From the NCBI RefSeq assembly GCF_037975245.1, contig NC_092582.1, positions 4,380,001-4,444,000 of the forward strand: DNA of 64,000 bases, written 5' to 3'. Position 1 is the first letter of the stretch, and every line of letters begins with the position of its first letter. Under the pieces are notes generated by a model. That model saw nothing but the letters and a program-made list of their open reading frames with translations. It was not told the origin of the DNA and made no database searches. The position numbers and the translations under genes were made by a program. Positions 1-12,100 of this stretch are shown one piece after another. The stretch comes from Apostichopus japonicus. Lineage: Eukaryota > Echinodermata > Holothuroidea > Aspidochirotida > Stichopodidae.

Positions 1-1110
1 TACAGTCCTATGTAGATGTGTTTTGTTTTTGTTTTCTTTAACTAATTAATTTTTCCAATCTGGAATAACAGGGCATGATGAAGACTTAAAAGAAATACAA
101 AAAACAACATTTATCATTGTGCATCTAAGACATTACACCTGTTGGTTTGTAGTTCACTTTTAGTACAAAACATGTCAACGTCAAATGCTGTTATCTCAAA
201 AACAATAAATAAGAATTGAATACAAATTTGACAGATGGTTAGAAATATGTTTTTCTTGTATTAGTCAACAATAGTTTCTCTGTGGTCGATCATTTTAAGG
301 TGCTACAAGACTGCAGCAAAGGCAACATAAAAATGCAACTATATGTAAATAACACATTGGGTTGTACTTTTCCGTGATACCATTGTTTCTAAGCCTGGGA
401 TCCGCGGACTCCATGGGTGTTCATGATTGTGTTTTGAGAGGGAGGGGGGGGGGGGGGTTGAAGACATAGCAGTTCGCAAGTGGTCCGTTCAGACATTGGG
501 ATATTTAAAACGTTAAAACAGTCGGAACAAGCTGAGAGTGCCACCTCGGGCAAAGACAACCGAAGGTTTTTTTTCTTTCTGTAGCACCAACCCAGCCCCC
601 TATGTCCGGAGTCCAGTGAGTAATTCATCATTGTCCCTATAGATCCGCGGATGAAATCAAAAGGTTAAGATCTTAGGGTTTAACTTACTCGATTTGAGCA
701 GTAAATCAGGGATTATCTCATATACCTTCTTATACACATGCCTTTTCTACGGTCTTAAAATGGAAATATTGTTCATCAAGCACGCTAGCCATTTGCATTA
801 CCCACTACCCACTACCCCCTCCCCCCACCCCTTCTTCCCTCTCGTAATATCAAATTCATGCAGAAAGTATCGGAAAGAAGTTTAAATCAGCTTTTTGAGC
901 TGATACTGCACAATGTTTCATGCTATTTTATGTTATTTTACTTTACTACAACTGCGTTTGATATGTGATTAATGCTAATATAATAATAATAATAATAATA
1001 ATAATAGGCCTAATAAAAGAAACTGAGTGAACATTAATCAATGGAACCATGGATAACTCGCTAATTAAACTTGATTTTGGTGAGAACACAAAAACTCAAG
1101 TCGAAACATT
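1..1110. other. Noncoding DNA, no gene seen
   Basis: AT-rich sequence with a poly-G run near 440, a CCCACTACC/CCCCA-rich patch near 800-840, and (AAT)n around 980-1005. No exon of the amine oxidase was recognised. Confidence 0.6.
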
Positions 1111-1460
1111 TAGACCGGCAGCCCAGTGCACTTTGATCAAACGAACGAGGTACCAATATCTGAGTATTGGAACATTTGTGGAAAAACCCAGTATATACAA
1201 AAGTGGATGTCTGCCGTGGTCGCTCTGCTGCATGTGGCCCCTGGGGCCGGTTAAAGGGGGCCCAAAAATGCATCTGATCAAACGAACGAGGTACCACTCG
1301 AAACCAATGTCAACTTAATGCATGAATGCCACATAGTACTGAATGGCCCATGCCAGACAAATTTTCTGCTGCAAAGGGCCCGCCAGACGCCCAAGAAGGG
1401 CCCCTAAAAAAATGCATCTGATCAAACGAACGAGGTACCACTTGAAACCAATTTCAACTT

Positions 1461-2060
1461 AATGCATGAATGCCACAAAGTACTGAATGGCCTATGCCAG
1501 ACAAATTTTCTGCTGCTAAGGGCCCGCCAGACGCCCCCAAATATGGCCCAAATGCCCATTAGCGTAGCATTGACCCAGATTAAATATGCAAGGTACCACT
1601 CAAAACCGGTTCGGAATGTTCGGGTTGATCTTACAGACTATGGAAATCATCATGCCAGACAAATTTTCTGCTACAAAGGGCCCGCCAGACGCCCCAAAAG
1701 GGCCCCTAAAAATGCATTTGATCAAACGAACGAGGTACCACTTGAAACCAATGTCAACTTAATGCATGAATACCAAAAAAGTACTGAATGGCCCATGCCA
1801 GACAAATTTTCTGCTGCTAAGGGCCCGCCAGACGCCCCCAAATATGGCCCAAATGCCCGTTAGCGTAGCATTGACCCAGATTAAATATGCAAGGTACCAC
1901 TCAAAATCGGTTTGGAATGTTCGGGTTGATCTTACAGACTATGGAAATCATCATGCCAGACAAATTTTCTGCTACAAACGGGCTAACAGACACACTAAAA
2001 GAGGGCCCCCAAATGGGCCATGATCAATCATAGTTGGTACCACACAAAACCAATATTAAA
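1461..2060 (+). repeat. Tandem ~300-bp units in left foldback arm
   Basis: Successive units begin ATGCATGAATGCCACAAAG or a close variant at 1461 and 1762, with a shortened unit from 1317. The apparent small ORFs that repeat the same peptide across this stretch are products of the repeat, not genes. Confidence 0.8.
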
Positions 2061-3501
2061 TGCAAAGGTACTTTCCACAGAGTAAAGAACTGCCAATGCA
2101 AGACAAATTTTCTTCTGCATAGGTCCCACTTGATGGAAAGTATAGGTGGCCCAATGCGGCCCTATATGGGCCTAATGAATTGTATATCGATGCAGACTAT
2201 ATGTGCCTTGTGACATGACATTTGTAGCATTCCACAGAGTAAAGAAATGCCAATACAATACAAATTTTCTTCTGCAAAGTGCCCACCACATGTAAAAAAA
2301 ATTATACAGTTTAAATAGTTAAGATACCACAAGAAACCAATCTATAACAATCAAGAACATCCTGAATTATTCAAATTCCTTCCCGTTACATATGCCAATG
2401 GAATAATGAGATTAGTATACTAGTAGGTGTATCAATTACTGAACATTTCATTGAGCAAAACAAAAATGACGCGAACTCAGTCTTTGAGGGAGATCCTGAC
2501 AGTTATAATGCATTCTCAAATCCATTCTTTTTCCTTTTATCCATTCTTTTTTCTTTTATCCAGTCAGTACTTTGTATCGTGAGCAGTGTTTAACTTGGCA
2601 GTTACTTTGTTTCGCTGGAAACACTGGAGCAGATTAAAATCAGTTTATGTATTGTAAATAAGAAACCCAAAATCATTTTGTATCTTGAAACACTGTGTTT
2701 ACGTTAGCATTGTAAATCTACAAAGTTTAAAATCTTGAGAAAGAACGCTTAAGTGTCATCTTAAGACATACATGTAGTCGATCAAAAGAGATTGTTTTGT
2801 TTCTTAAGCTCAGACAAAGAAACAATTATCAAACAATGGTGAAAATGCTTTATAACGTGTACTTAACGATAAAGGTTTGGGTTGAAACTGTCCAATATGG
2901 TTTTTGAAAGATACATAATTGAAGCATATAAATGTATATGTACCTTTATGCTAGGTACACTCTTTAAAGGACTTAAAATGCTAAGATTGAACAAACAAAT
3001 ACTGATATCACCACGTATGACTCCATTCCTTGATACAAAATATAAAATAAGTAATTGGCCTATATTACTCCATCTTGGTCTTTTAGAACTTCCATCATTA
3101 CACTAATTCAATTCGAATAGCTTGTAACAAGTCCAACATATAGATGTGGCATCCATTTTTCAGAAATATGATTGCTAGATGAGGGTTTTTGTTTTCATCT
3201 ATGAAGGAATCTTTTACCTTTCAAGAAAGTCATCTTGCTAGTTTAAAATGTACTAAAATCATAATTGGCAAAGATAGTAACAAAAGATCACTATGTGATT
3301 ACTCTGAACATGACACATGTTAGGTTCGAAGTATAAGAACTGAGAATTCATGTCTCTTGACAGTGATTAAACACTGGAGTGTGTGATGTAAAAAGACACT
3401 GCATTTGGCATTCAGACAGATCTCAAAAGAATCATTAGTAAGTTTATGAAAATTAAGTATTCCCATGAACTTGATTCTAAAAAGACATTGGAAGCTCAAA
3501 T

Positions 3502-3720
3502 CTATGTTTCATTGTCGGAGTCATCACTCCAAGATGGTTCAGTACTTGAATCATCGGCATCAAACTCGGAAGCCACGTCTGGTCGGCTACTTTGAAAATC
3601 TTCGCTCAGTTCCCCCTCTTGGAATAGATGATCTGGGAGAGCCGGTCCCTCAAACCAGTCAGGGCTGTAGCACCCATTCTTGCTCTTCCAACCGTAGTTC
3701 TGTGGATCCAAGCCAGGCAA
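3502..3720 (-). pseudogene. Possible transposon protein tail in foldback centre
   Basis: A 72-codon open frame ends at 3502. It contains YGWKSKNGCYSPDWFEGPALP followed by an acidic, Ser-rich end. A GWK...P.WF.G...P pattern followed by acid residues is, as I recall, common at the C-terminus of repetitive uncharacterised proteins of marine invertebrates. There is no upstream coding sequence in this frame, so it is either a last exon or a remnant. The link to mobility of the element is inferred only from its position. Confidence 0.25.
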
Positions 3721-4099
3721 GACTCTTCCTCAGAGTGTTAGAATTATAATGTGGGGAACTGTAATTTTTGCCCAGGCCAGCAAATCCCAAAATATTTAGA
3801 GGCTTAGGTGAAAGTGTTATCTTTATTTTGCTTAGAGCAGCGAATAGCTAAATAAGATAAAACACTGGTCTTGTGTACAGTAACTCCAATTTATGCTGGA
3901 AACAATATAACCATGAGCTTGAAATGTCATGTTACAAGGCACATATATCCAATTCTTTAGACCCATATATAGGGCCACATTGGGCCACCTATTCTTTCTA
4001 TCTGGTGGGACCTATGCAGAAGAAAATTTGTCTTGCATTGGCAGTTCTTTACTCTGTGGAAAGTACCTTTGCATTTAATATTGTTTTTGTGTGGTTCCA

Positions 4100-4990
4100 A
4101 ACCGGTTTTGAGTGGTACCTTGCATATTTAATCTGGGTCAATGATACGATAATGGGCATTTTGGGCCATATTTGGGGCGTCTGGCGGGCCCTTAGCAGTA
4201 GAAAATTTTCTGGCATAGGCCATTCAGTACTTTGTGGCATTCATGCATTAAATTGACATTGGTTTCAAGTGGTACCTCGTTCGTTTGATCAAATGCATTT
4301 TATGGGCCCTTTTGGGGCGTCTGGCGGGCCCTTTGTAGCAGAAAATTTGTCTGGCATGATGATTTCCATAGTCTGTAAGATCAACCCGAGCATTCCAAAC
4401 CGGTTTTGAGTGGTACCTTGCATATTTAATCTGGGTCAATGCTACGCTAATGGGCATTTGGGCCATATTTGGGGGCGTCTGGCGGGCCCTTAGCAGCAGA
4501 AAATTTGTCTGGCATGGGCCATTCAGTACTTTGTGGCATCCATGCATTAAGTTGACATTGGTTTCAAGTGGTACCTCGTTCGTTTGATCAAATGCATTTT
4601 ATGGGCCCTTTTGGGGCGTCTGGCGGGCCCTTTGTAGCAGAAAATTTGTCTGGCATGATAATTTCCATAGTCTGTAAGATCAACCCGAGCATTCCAAACC
4701 GGTTTTGAGTGGTACCTTGCATATTTAATCTGGGTCAATGCTACGCTAATGGGCATTTGGGCCATATTTGGGGGCGTCTGGCGGGCCCTTAGCAGCAGAA
4801 AATTTGTCTGGCATAGGCCATTCAGTACTTTGTGGCATTCATGCATTAAGTTGAAATTGGTTTCAAGTGGTACCTCGTTCGTTTGATCAGATGCATTTTT
4901 TTAGGGGCCCTTCTTGGGCGTCTGGCGGGCCCTTTGCAGCAGAAAATTTGTCTGGCATGGGCCATTCAGTACTATGTGGCATTCATGCAT
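4100..4990 (-). repeat. Tandem ~300-bp units in right foldback arm
   Basis: Units start at about 4248, 4547 and 4846 on the minus strand, spaced 299-300 bp. They are nearly identical to one another and to the left arm, which suggests recent homogenisation or a young element. Confidence 0.8.
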
Positions 4991-5197
4991 TAAGTTGACA
5001 TTGGTTTCGAGTGGTACCTCGTTCGTTTGATCAGATGCATTTTTGGGCCCCCTTTAACCGGCCCCAGGGGCCACATGCAGCAGAGCGACCACGGCAGACA
5101 TCCACTTTTGGATATACTGGGTTTTTCCACAAATGTTCCAATACTCAGATATTGGTACCTCGTTCGTTTGATCAAAGTGCACTGGGCTGCCGGTCTA

Positions 5198-8100
5198 ATT
5201 GTTCTACCGTGACTGAAGATGTCTCAAACAGCGATACTATACCCCCCCCCCTCCACTCACCCCCACCGCCCGTATACGCTTATCTCCGTTTAACGACGAG
5301 CCCAAACAGTTCAATAAATTTGAATTATACTTGAGATGGAATTTTCAACTCCACAGAATAAGCGATACTTGCTTTCACCAAATTATGTACAAGCACGCAG
5401 AAGTTCCGTATCCATGCCATTAAACTTCAATGTGCTTGGATTTGTTTTACCTTTCGTTGTTTTGAAAATGTGACTTAATAGGAGTGCTGTCCGTAACAAA
5501 ATAAGGTACTCGCAACTTCACATTTAAATGTGAAGTTATCGATCGTGCATATAGCTTTAAAAAGGGAAATATTATCGATTTTTAAGGAACTGGTTGTATC
5601 TATTATTCTTTGCTTTGAGCTTTCCTGTATGTATTAAAGCCCACTACGGTATGAAAACCACATCTTTGATAACATCTTTTATCCTGAAGGTGTATGATTT
5701 ATTCGGTCAACAACCACAGGTTATTGACCTATCCACTACTAGTGACGGATCCCGTCGGGTGGCTGCCAATGTTTTCACATTGATTTCTATTATTTCTTTT
5801 ATTTATGACTTTATGAATGTGAACTTAACATCAAAATTAAAGCTTGTGGGTTAATGCGTGCATGGGTTCAGCATTCATTGTGGAAATCAATGGTTGGTAC
5901 TTGATCATGTTCATGTATACAGTTGAAATGCGATTTGGAGAAGCCTAGATATTTCAATCAATGTAGTTGAAATTTGATATGGCACGAAGTTTTACCTGAT
6001 AGCAGTTTAAAAAACACACAGGTTTTAGATTTGAGTCAGTGAATCAGACCTTTCCTCCACGGACCGCGGTGTGGGCTGAATGGGCTTGTTAAATGGGAAA
6101 ACTTGGCGGGGTCCATCACATGAAGAAGTCGCTGGTACTTTTTGTGAAGTAATGTCGCTGTGGAAATCATATGGAGACTAAAGCATGCTTGCTTAGCAAA
6201 ATTGCTGAACGTTTCCAAATTTCTAGGTCAAAATTATCTCATATAGCATTTTGTATCTCAAAGATATGACTTATTTTAATTTAATTTTTTAATTTTTCAA
6301 AATGCATCTGGCAACCGAAAAGTGAATGATTTTATGCAAGCAAATGAATCGAAAGAGGTTTGTTTTTCATGATAATAAGGCAATCATTTATTTATTTATT
6401 TTTCCTTTATGAAATGAAAAGTAAAGAGTATATTGACAACTGTAAGCAACCAGTCCACTTGTATCACATTTCAAGGCAAAGCAACAAGAAGATTGCCCTG
6501 AGTAAAGCTTTTAAGAAACATACAATCTGCCCTAATGACGTCACAGTTCAGCAAACTGTCCAATCAGACTGCGACTCACGTACTCTCGGAGTATAAGGGA
6601 TAGCATATAGCCATGTCAAAATATAGGTTACATTCAATGACTAACGTCCGCAGGGGGCTGGCTGGATAAACGGGATCAATTACGTACAAGAAGAAGGAAC
6701 CACATATACCGATTAACCACGCTAGCTCAATTTTCACGTTCCAGTCTTTCTATCTTTTGTAATTATATAAGTTGTTGTATCTGGCAATCTACATGTCTAG
6801 AATACACTACAGGAGATCGTCATGTAACAGTTGTAAGATCCATTTCTCGTTCAAATGTCATGTTTTTGTCCTTTGATTTTCGTCATAATGATGGCCCTAT
6901 ATCATTTTTGATCATCTTTTTATGAATGTGTCTGATAACCGCAAAGTGACAATTGTGAAATAATTCACTCGGGTTTTCCATAAATTTCGTCGTTTACAAA
7001 ATTACGGAATTCATGGAGTCTTGAATGACAAAAAAAAAAAGAACAACAACAACAACAAAAACAGCTAGAATAAACATTCCAAGTGAATCACATAAATTTG
7101 CAGGAGAATCCAACAGCCGATCTAGACGCCATTTTATTTCGCGAGAATAATACTAACAGATTTGTGATGTATAATGCAAAACTGTGGCGCATCGAGTTGT
7201 ATCTTTTGTTTACAGATATAGCTGTATTTACGTCGACATTTATTTTGAAACGATATTAGTATTTCTTTCTTTGAATAACCTTAGGGGTTATTCCTGGTGG
7301 GTTCTCTTGCATGGCTTGCATTTGATACCTGGAAGCTAAAAATTGGTTATCATTGGGTCTGTAACCATTTCCATTGAATGCGATCAACCGTGTATAGAAT
7401 ACATTTCGCGTAGAGCGACAGGTGCGTCGTTAACTCAATAGTTTATAAATAGATACGGGAGTACAGTTAAAATATATTTATGTGCAAGAACAAGCTTTGA
7501 TTGACTTTTTGCATTAAAAAGAAAAATGGTTTTGTTGTTTATAAAAAAAAAACGCAGAAAGTGTATTGACTTGTCGTTTGATTGCAATAATTTGAAACAG
7601 AACAACATCAAAACAAATGGAAAATGACAGGTTGTTAATTGTGGCTGAAACCGCATACACGCAAAACCATACATTACAGAACAAGAAGGGCGGTAAGTTA
7701 GAAGGTTAATGTACATATTTACAGATGTGTAGATATTGATGAATTAAGACTGATATGTCAATATGTATTATGTAAATGTGTAGATTTCCATTTGTAAGTA
7801 CAGATTGGAATTCAGATAGTTATGCTTTGGAATGTTCTTTCAGGGAATAACAGTCTAGTGATCATAACATGTATCATCTTAATTCCAAACTTATATCTGA
7901 AATATATGGTCGTATCTCGCAAGATATACACCACATGTTTGTTGTACAAAAAGTCGAATAATTGTTTTTTTTTTGTAGATGATAGAAAACATTAAGATCG
8001 AAAAAAATGACCATGTTTTTTTTGCACACAAAAAAAGAGATTAATTTTTGGCATGTAACGATATTTAATGGAAGATATTGGTGTTGATAAATTTACATAA

Positions 8101-9018
8101 GCCTAAAATACATAAGCCTACACTTTTATTATGACTAGATTTGTATATTTCTTAGTGACCTTCTCTGTATGCTTTTTATATCCTACCGCAATTTATCTTA
8201 TAGTAGATCACAGAAAGGAATAAAAACGAAGGGGAAAAAATGGTGAAGAATTGCAGACCTTTGTTAATTTAATTTTGCTTAACTACTGTCATAATTATGA
8301 CAACGCTGTGTTTCTGTATATATGTGTGTGTGTTTCCTTGTAAATCCCGTCGGTTTCGTCTTTAAAAAGACTGTAAATATGTTTTCAAGATTACACTCTT
8401 ACAACGCGCCACGTGAATATGTTCTCATGTGCAAACCAGTCGTGAAAAGCTATTTTTTCCCCCGTGTTTTGGCCTGTGTTACCTTCCAAACAATTAGACA
8501 GTTCGCCACTCAAGGAAAGTGTGGTACTTCCGGTACAGTGTGTCACGCAATGCACTGCATTGTAACTTAGGCCACAGTGGAATATCGAATTCTAAAAGCT
8601 GGATACTAAAAAAAAAAAAAATCTTAACAATAAATAAGACGTTAACATGAAAATATTTGCTGTCTGTGAACTTTTTGATGATGTTATATGTTATTAGATA
8701 ACAATAATGTTTCTTTTGTAATTATACAATTATTCTATTAACAAAAGTCTCTTGCTGAGTAAAGCAAAACGTAGAAATAGTTCTCAAATCTGATCAGAGT
8801 ACTTCTGACTCGCTGAACGTCTGCAAAAAAAAATAGCCACCCTCGTCCTCCCCACCCTCCGCGTCCTCTCTACCCCCACCTCCGCGTACCCCTCCCCCAC
8901 CCTCCCGTGATATATCAAAATAGAAAACTATACTTTTCATTTCTGGCTGAATATGCTTCTATGTGACATTTCTCTGTCACCTGATCATGTGTGGATGTTT
9001 CTATATTTGTTCTTTCAG
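5198..9018. other. Noncoding, upstream of recognised amine oxidase exons
   Basis: AT-rich sequence without recognisable exons. It holds poly-C at 5243-5252, poly-A/T runs, and a CCACCCTCC-rich patch at 8840-8910. The missing amine oxidase exons may be here unrecognised or lie before base 1. Confidence 0.5.
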
Positions 9019-9107
9019 CCAGTATTAAGTTTACACCAGCCTTGGGGAGCAACCACCTCCTTCCGTCCGCAATAGCGGGACTATTTTTCGTCATAACTTA
9101 CAAAAAG
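9019..9107 (+). CDS. Amine oxidase exon A
   Basis: 89 nt between acceptor TTGTTCTTTCAG and donor GTAAGA. Only one frame is open. After two bases it reads SIKFTPALGSNHLLPSA and then GLFFVITYKK, matching the substrate-domain strand and helix that precede 'PFWRE' in amine oxidases. It enters with a codon split after one base and ends in phase 0. Confidence 0.8.
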
Positions 9108-12100
9108 GTAAGAACTTTCGTCTTCATACCGACTTCAAAATTTAGCAAGTACTAGCAATATTATTAATAATGTGCTCGTTGATCTCCGTGGAAGACAAAA
9201 TGAGGTTAACGAGTTTTCCTAACATGACGTCAGATTTTTCAATTTCTACACAGTCGTTTTGGCGGGAGCAAGGATCATGCGCCGACACATTAAACATGCA
9301 AGGAACATTGGAAGCGGTGCAGGAAAAGACCGAACATCCAATTTTGGTTGTGTTCGATCACACCTCAGCCAATGGGAATCCAGCTCTTATGGGGGCATTT
9401 GGCGCCCTTTCTCTAAGGGAGAAGACGGTGAGAAGAATAATTGTTCATGTACAATGATGCATAATTTCTGCTTTTACGGCTCCTGACAGGTGGGGTGAGA
9501 GATGGAACTGGGTGCCAGGGTCACCCACCAGAATGTTTTTGGGGACTAAGAATTAGCTGCAACCTAATTTGACCATCATAAGCTACATAGAGGACAAAAT
9601 GTTTAGCACGCTTTTCAAGTCGTGAATTCATTAGTTTCTGATGCTGCAGTTTCGGTAACAATTTCGTTTATAACAATACTCCCCCAACCCAACCCACCGC
9701 CCCCACCCCCACCTTTAAGAATTCCTGGATCCACTACTGCATACCATGACCTTTTCCACTTTAGTGTTATTACTTGGCTATGAAACAGTTTGTCGTGCCT
9801 ATAATAGAGATTTTGCATAAAATAATCTTTTCGCAAAAACAAAACTTACATTTAATCATTCCTACATGTACAACATATTTATTTGATGTTAAAAGGTTGA
9901 CGGCATGCCTTTTATAGGAAGATGTCCACATCCCCAACCCATTACACCATATTTACTGCCACCTACAGAGCACTGTTCCGGGAGAGAGAAAGCTTCCGCG
10001 AATTGGTGAAATCCAGCTAACTTTTTACTTATGCTTTTGACATTTCTATACCCACCGTAGGGCTCTAGTTTAGAACCATTGATACTAAGCTATTCCCCAA
10101 TACTACATGTTTTTTTGCTAACAACCAATTTTTTGGGCTTCTTGACTTATAAATCTGTTTCATTTCATAATATCGTCTTGATCAGTACACGATGGGAAGA
10201 ATCATGCGGAATTTAATCAGAAAGAAAGTAGAAATGTCACAAAATCTAACATGAATGTCGATTATATAGAGGTGGAAGCCTCTACGATAAACTGATAGGG
10301 GTCTAACAGCGAGGAGGTATTACAGAAGCCATGATCCCAATTCAATCACTATTCGGGTCTGACTAAAGTCAGTAAGTCGCCGGGAAACTACAGCCAGGGG
10401 CGTGCGTAAATTAAGGGGGCCTGGGGAAATCCTGGGGGATGTAAAATGATGTATTCTAGTGCACTTAATGACATATCTAAGGCAAATTGCTTTAAGAAAG
10501 GGAGACATGATGAAATCATTGTCCCCGATGCGAAACATGACTCTCGACTAGATATAAACTTCAGATCGTTACAAAGAAAAGAGAAAGATGAAGGCATTCA
10601 ACCAAAGTTAGTGTTGCTTCTTCACTTTATTTTCTCTTTGGCCTTCCCACGGATTTGTCTCATTAACACATCCCTGTTAAGTTAGCTACTTTAGAACCTT
10701 TTCAAACTACTGAAATTTAAGTAAACCCCCGATAAGTTGTGTGCCTCTATTTCCAAGAATTTTATTTTGCAAGAACACCAAAGCAATTATAGCAACACAA
10801 ATGTTTGGTTAAAACTTTGTGACGACGTGTTTCCAACATGTTACTAACACCTTCGTGCTTATAAAGCTGCGGTATAGTCGGCAAATTATCTCATAGGCCT
10901 CCCGTAGGCTGTATAAGCTTCGGTTTAGAACTTTCTGATAGAGTCCTTCTTTGCCCGCCCTCCCCCAACGATGTTTTTTCCTATTTCTTAATCTCTATTA
11001 CAATTGAAGCTTTAAAAACCTTTTGCAGGATTTCGCCGCGGAAGAAAAAAGAAAGCCAAAAAAACAAACAAAGAGAACCAAAACTTCCCCTCCCCTCCCC
11101 CCCCCGCCCCTCCCTCCCCCATTAGAAATAAGAAGAAGCAATAATTGAGAAGTAGACAAAAACATTTCCTAATTATATAGGAAATATGGCTAATGTGCTC
11201 ACGCCAAGTGAGCTTGGAGTCTATAAAAACACCTGTACAAAACATCCGGGGATAACTCTGTACTAGCACAATTAGTCCGTCCGGACAATATCTGCTGAAA
11301 ATTTTGTCCTTCCTTCACAGCAAATATAGTTCGGCTGGACGAAATGTCCTTGTACAAAATGTCCACAAATACATCATAGCATATTTTGTCCTCGCATATA
11401 ATCTTGGCAATTCGTCATTCCAAAGGCAACTCTTCATTATATCAATCACTAAAGGCAGATGCATACATAGTTTGATGTTAGTTTAGTTTAGTAGAAAAAA
11501 GGATCAGGAGGGACACTTAAGTCCCCATCAAGGACCCTATAGAGAGAGAGAAAAAAACTGAAGACACAAACACTCAGACCCGATTACAATGCTTAAAGTG
11601 CTTGTCCAAAGCATTCTTAAACCCATTGACACTACTTGCAAGTACAACTTTCTCAGGCAAACCATTCCACTCATTCACAACCCTATTAGAACAAAGTTAT
11701 GCCGAATATTAATCCTACTATGTGACTCTTGGAGTTTAAGACAATGACCTCTGGTACAACTACTGTTAGCAAACATGAAAAAGTCGGTAAAGGATAAATT
11801 GTAGAAACCATACACAATCTTGTAAACCTGGATCAAGTCCCCACGTAACCTCCTATATAAGCTCCAGTGTGGTGAGATTCAACAGTTGTAACCGCCTATA
11901 ATAAGGAACACTCTTTAAGGAACTAATCATCCTAGTAGCCCTCCTCTGGACCTTTTCAAGTACTTCCTTATCCTTAGCAAAATATGGGTTCCAAGCCTGC
12001 ACAGCATATATACTCCAGATGAGGCCTAACCAACTGCTTATAAAGCCTATAACTACGATGTCCTCTTTCAGAAAACTGAAGTTTCTCTTGATCATACCTA

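Larger units (their letters stand above)
1111..5197. mobile_element. Foldback-type element with long inverted, internally repeated arms
   Basis: The segment at 1111-2225 returns reverse-complemented at 3922-5197. The outer ends TAGACCGGCAGCCCAGTGCA and their complement match for tens of bases. Each arm contains tandem units of about 300 bp (starts near 1461 and 1762 on the left, 4248, 4547 and 4846 on the right), and each unit holds two copies of CCAGACAAATTTTCTGCT. The right arm has one extra unit, and the left arm keeps about 140 bp that the right arm lacks. The centre (2226-3921) is about 1.7 kb. This architecture resembles foldback/Galileo-like DNA transposons. No clear target duplication was found at the ends. 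Confidence 0.8.

Noticed and set aside
1049-2023. Several overlapping ORFs with repeated peptides such as RARQTPPNMAQMP
   Set aside because: They are translations of the 300-bp foldback arm repeats, present on both strands and in both arms, with no splice or family evidence.
5594-5854. 86-codon ORF with hydrophobic start, considered as an upstream amine oxidase exon or secreted protein
   Set aside because: No FAD-binding or substrate-domain motif; splice sites not supported.
8322-8570. 82-codon ORF upstream of amine oxidase exon A
   Set aside because: No amine oxidase motif, no matching splice phase and no recognisable family.
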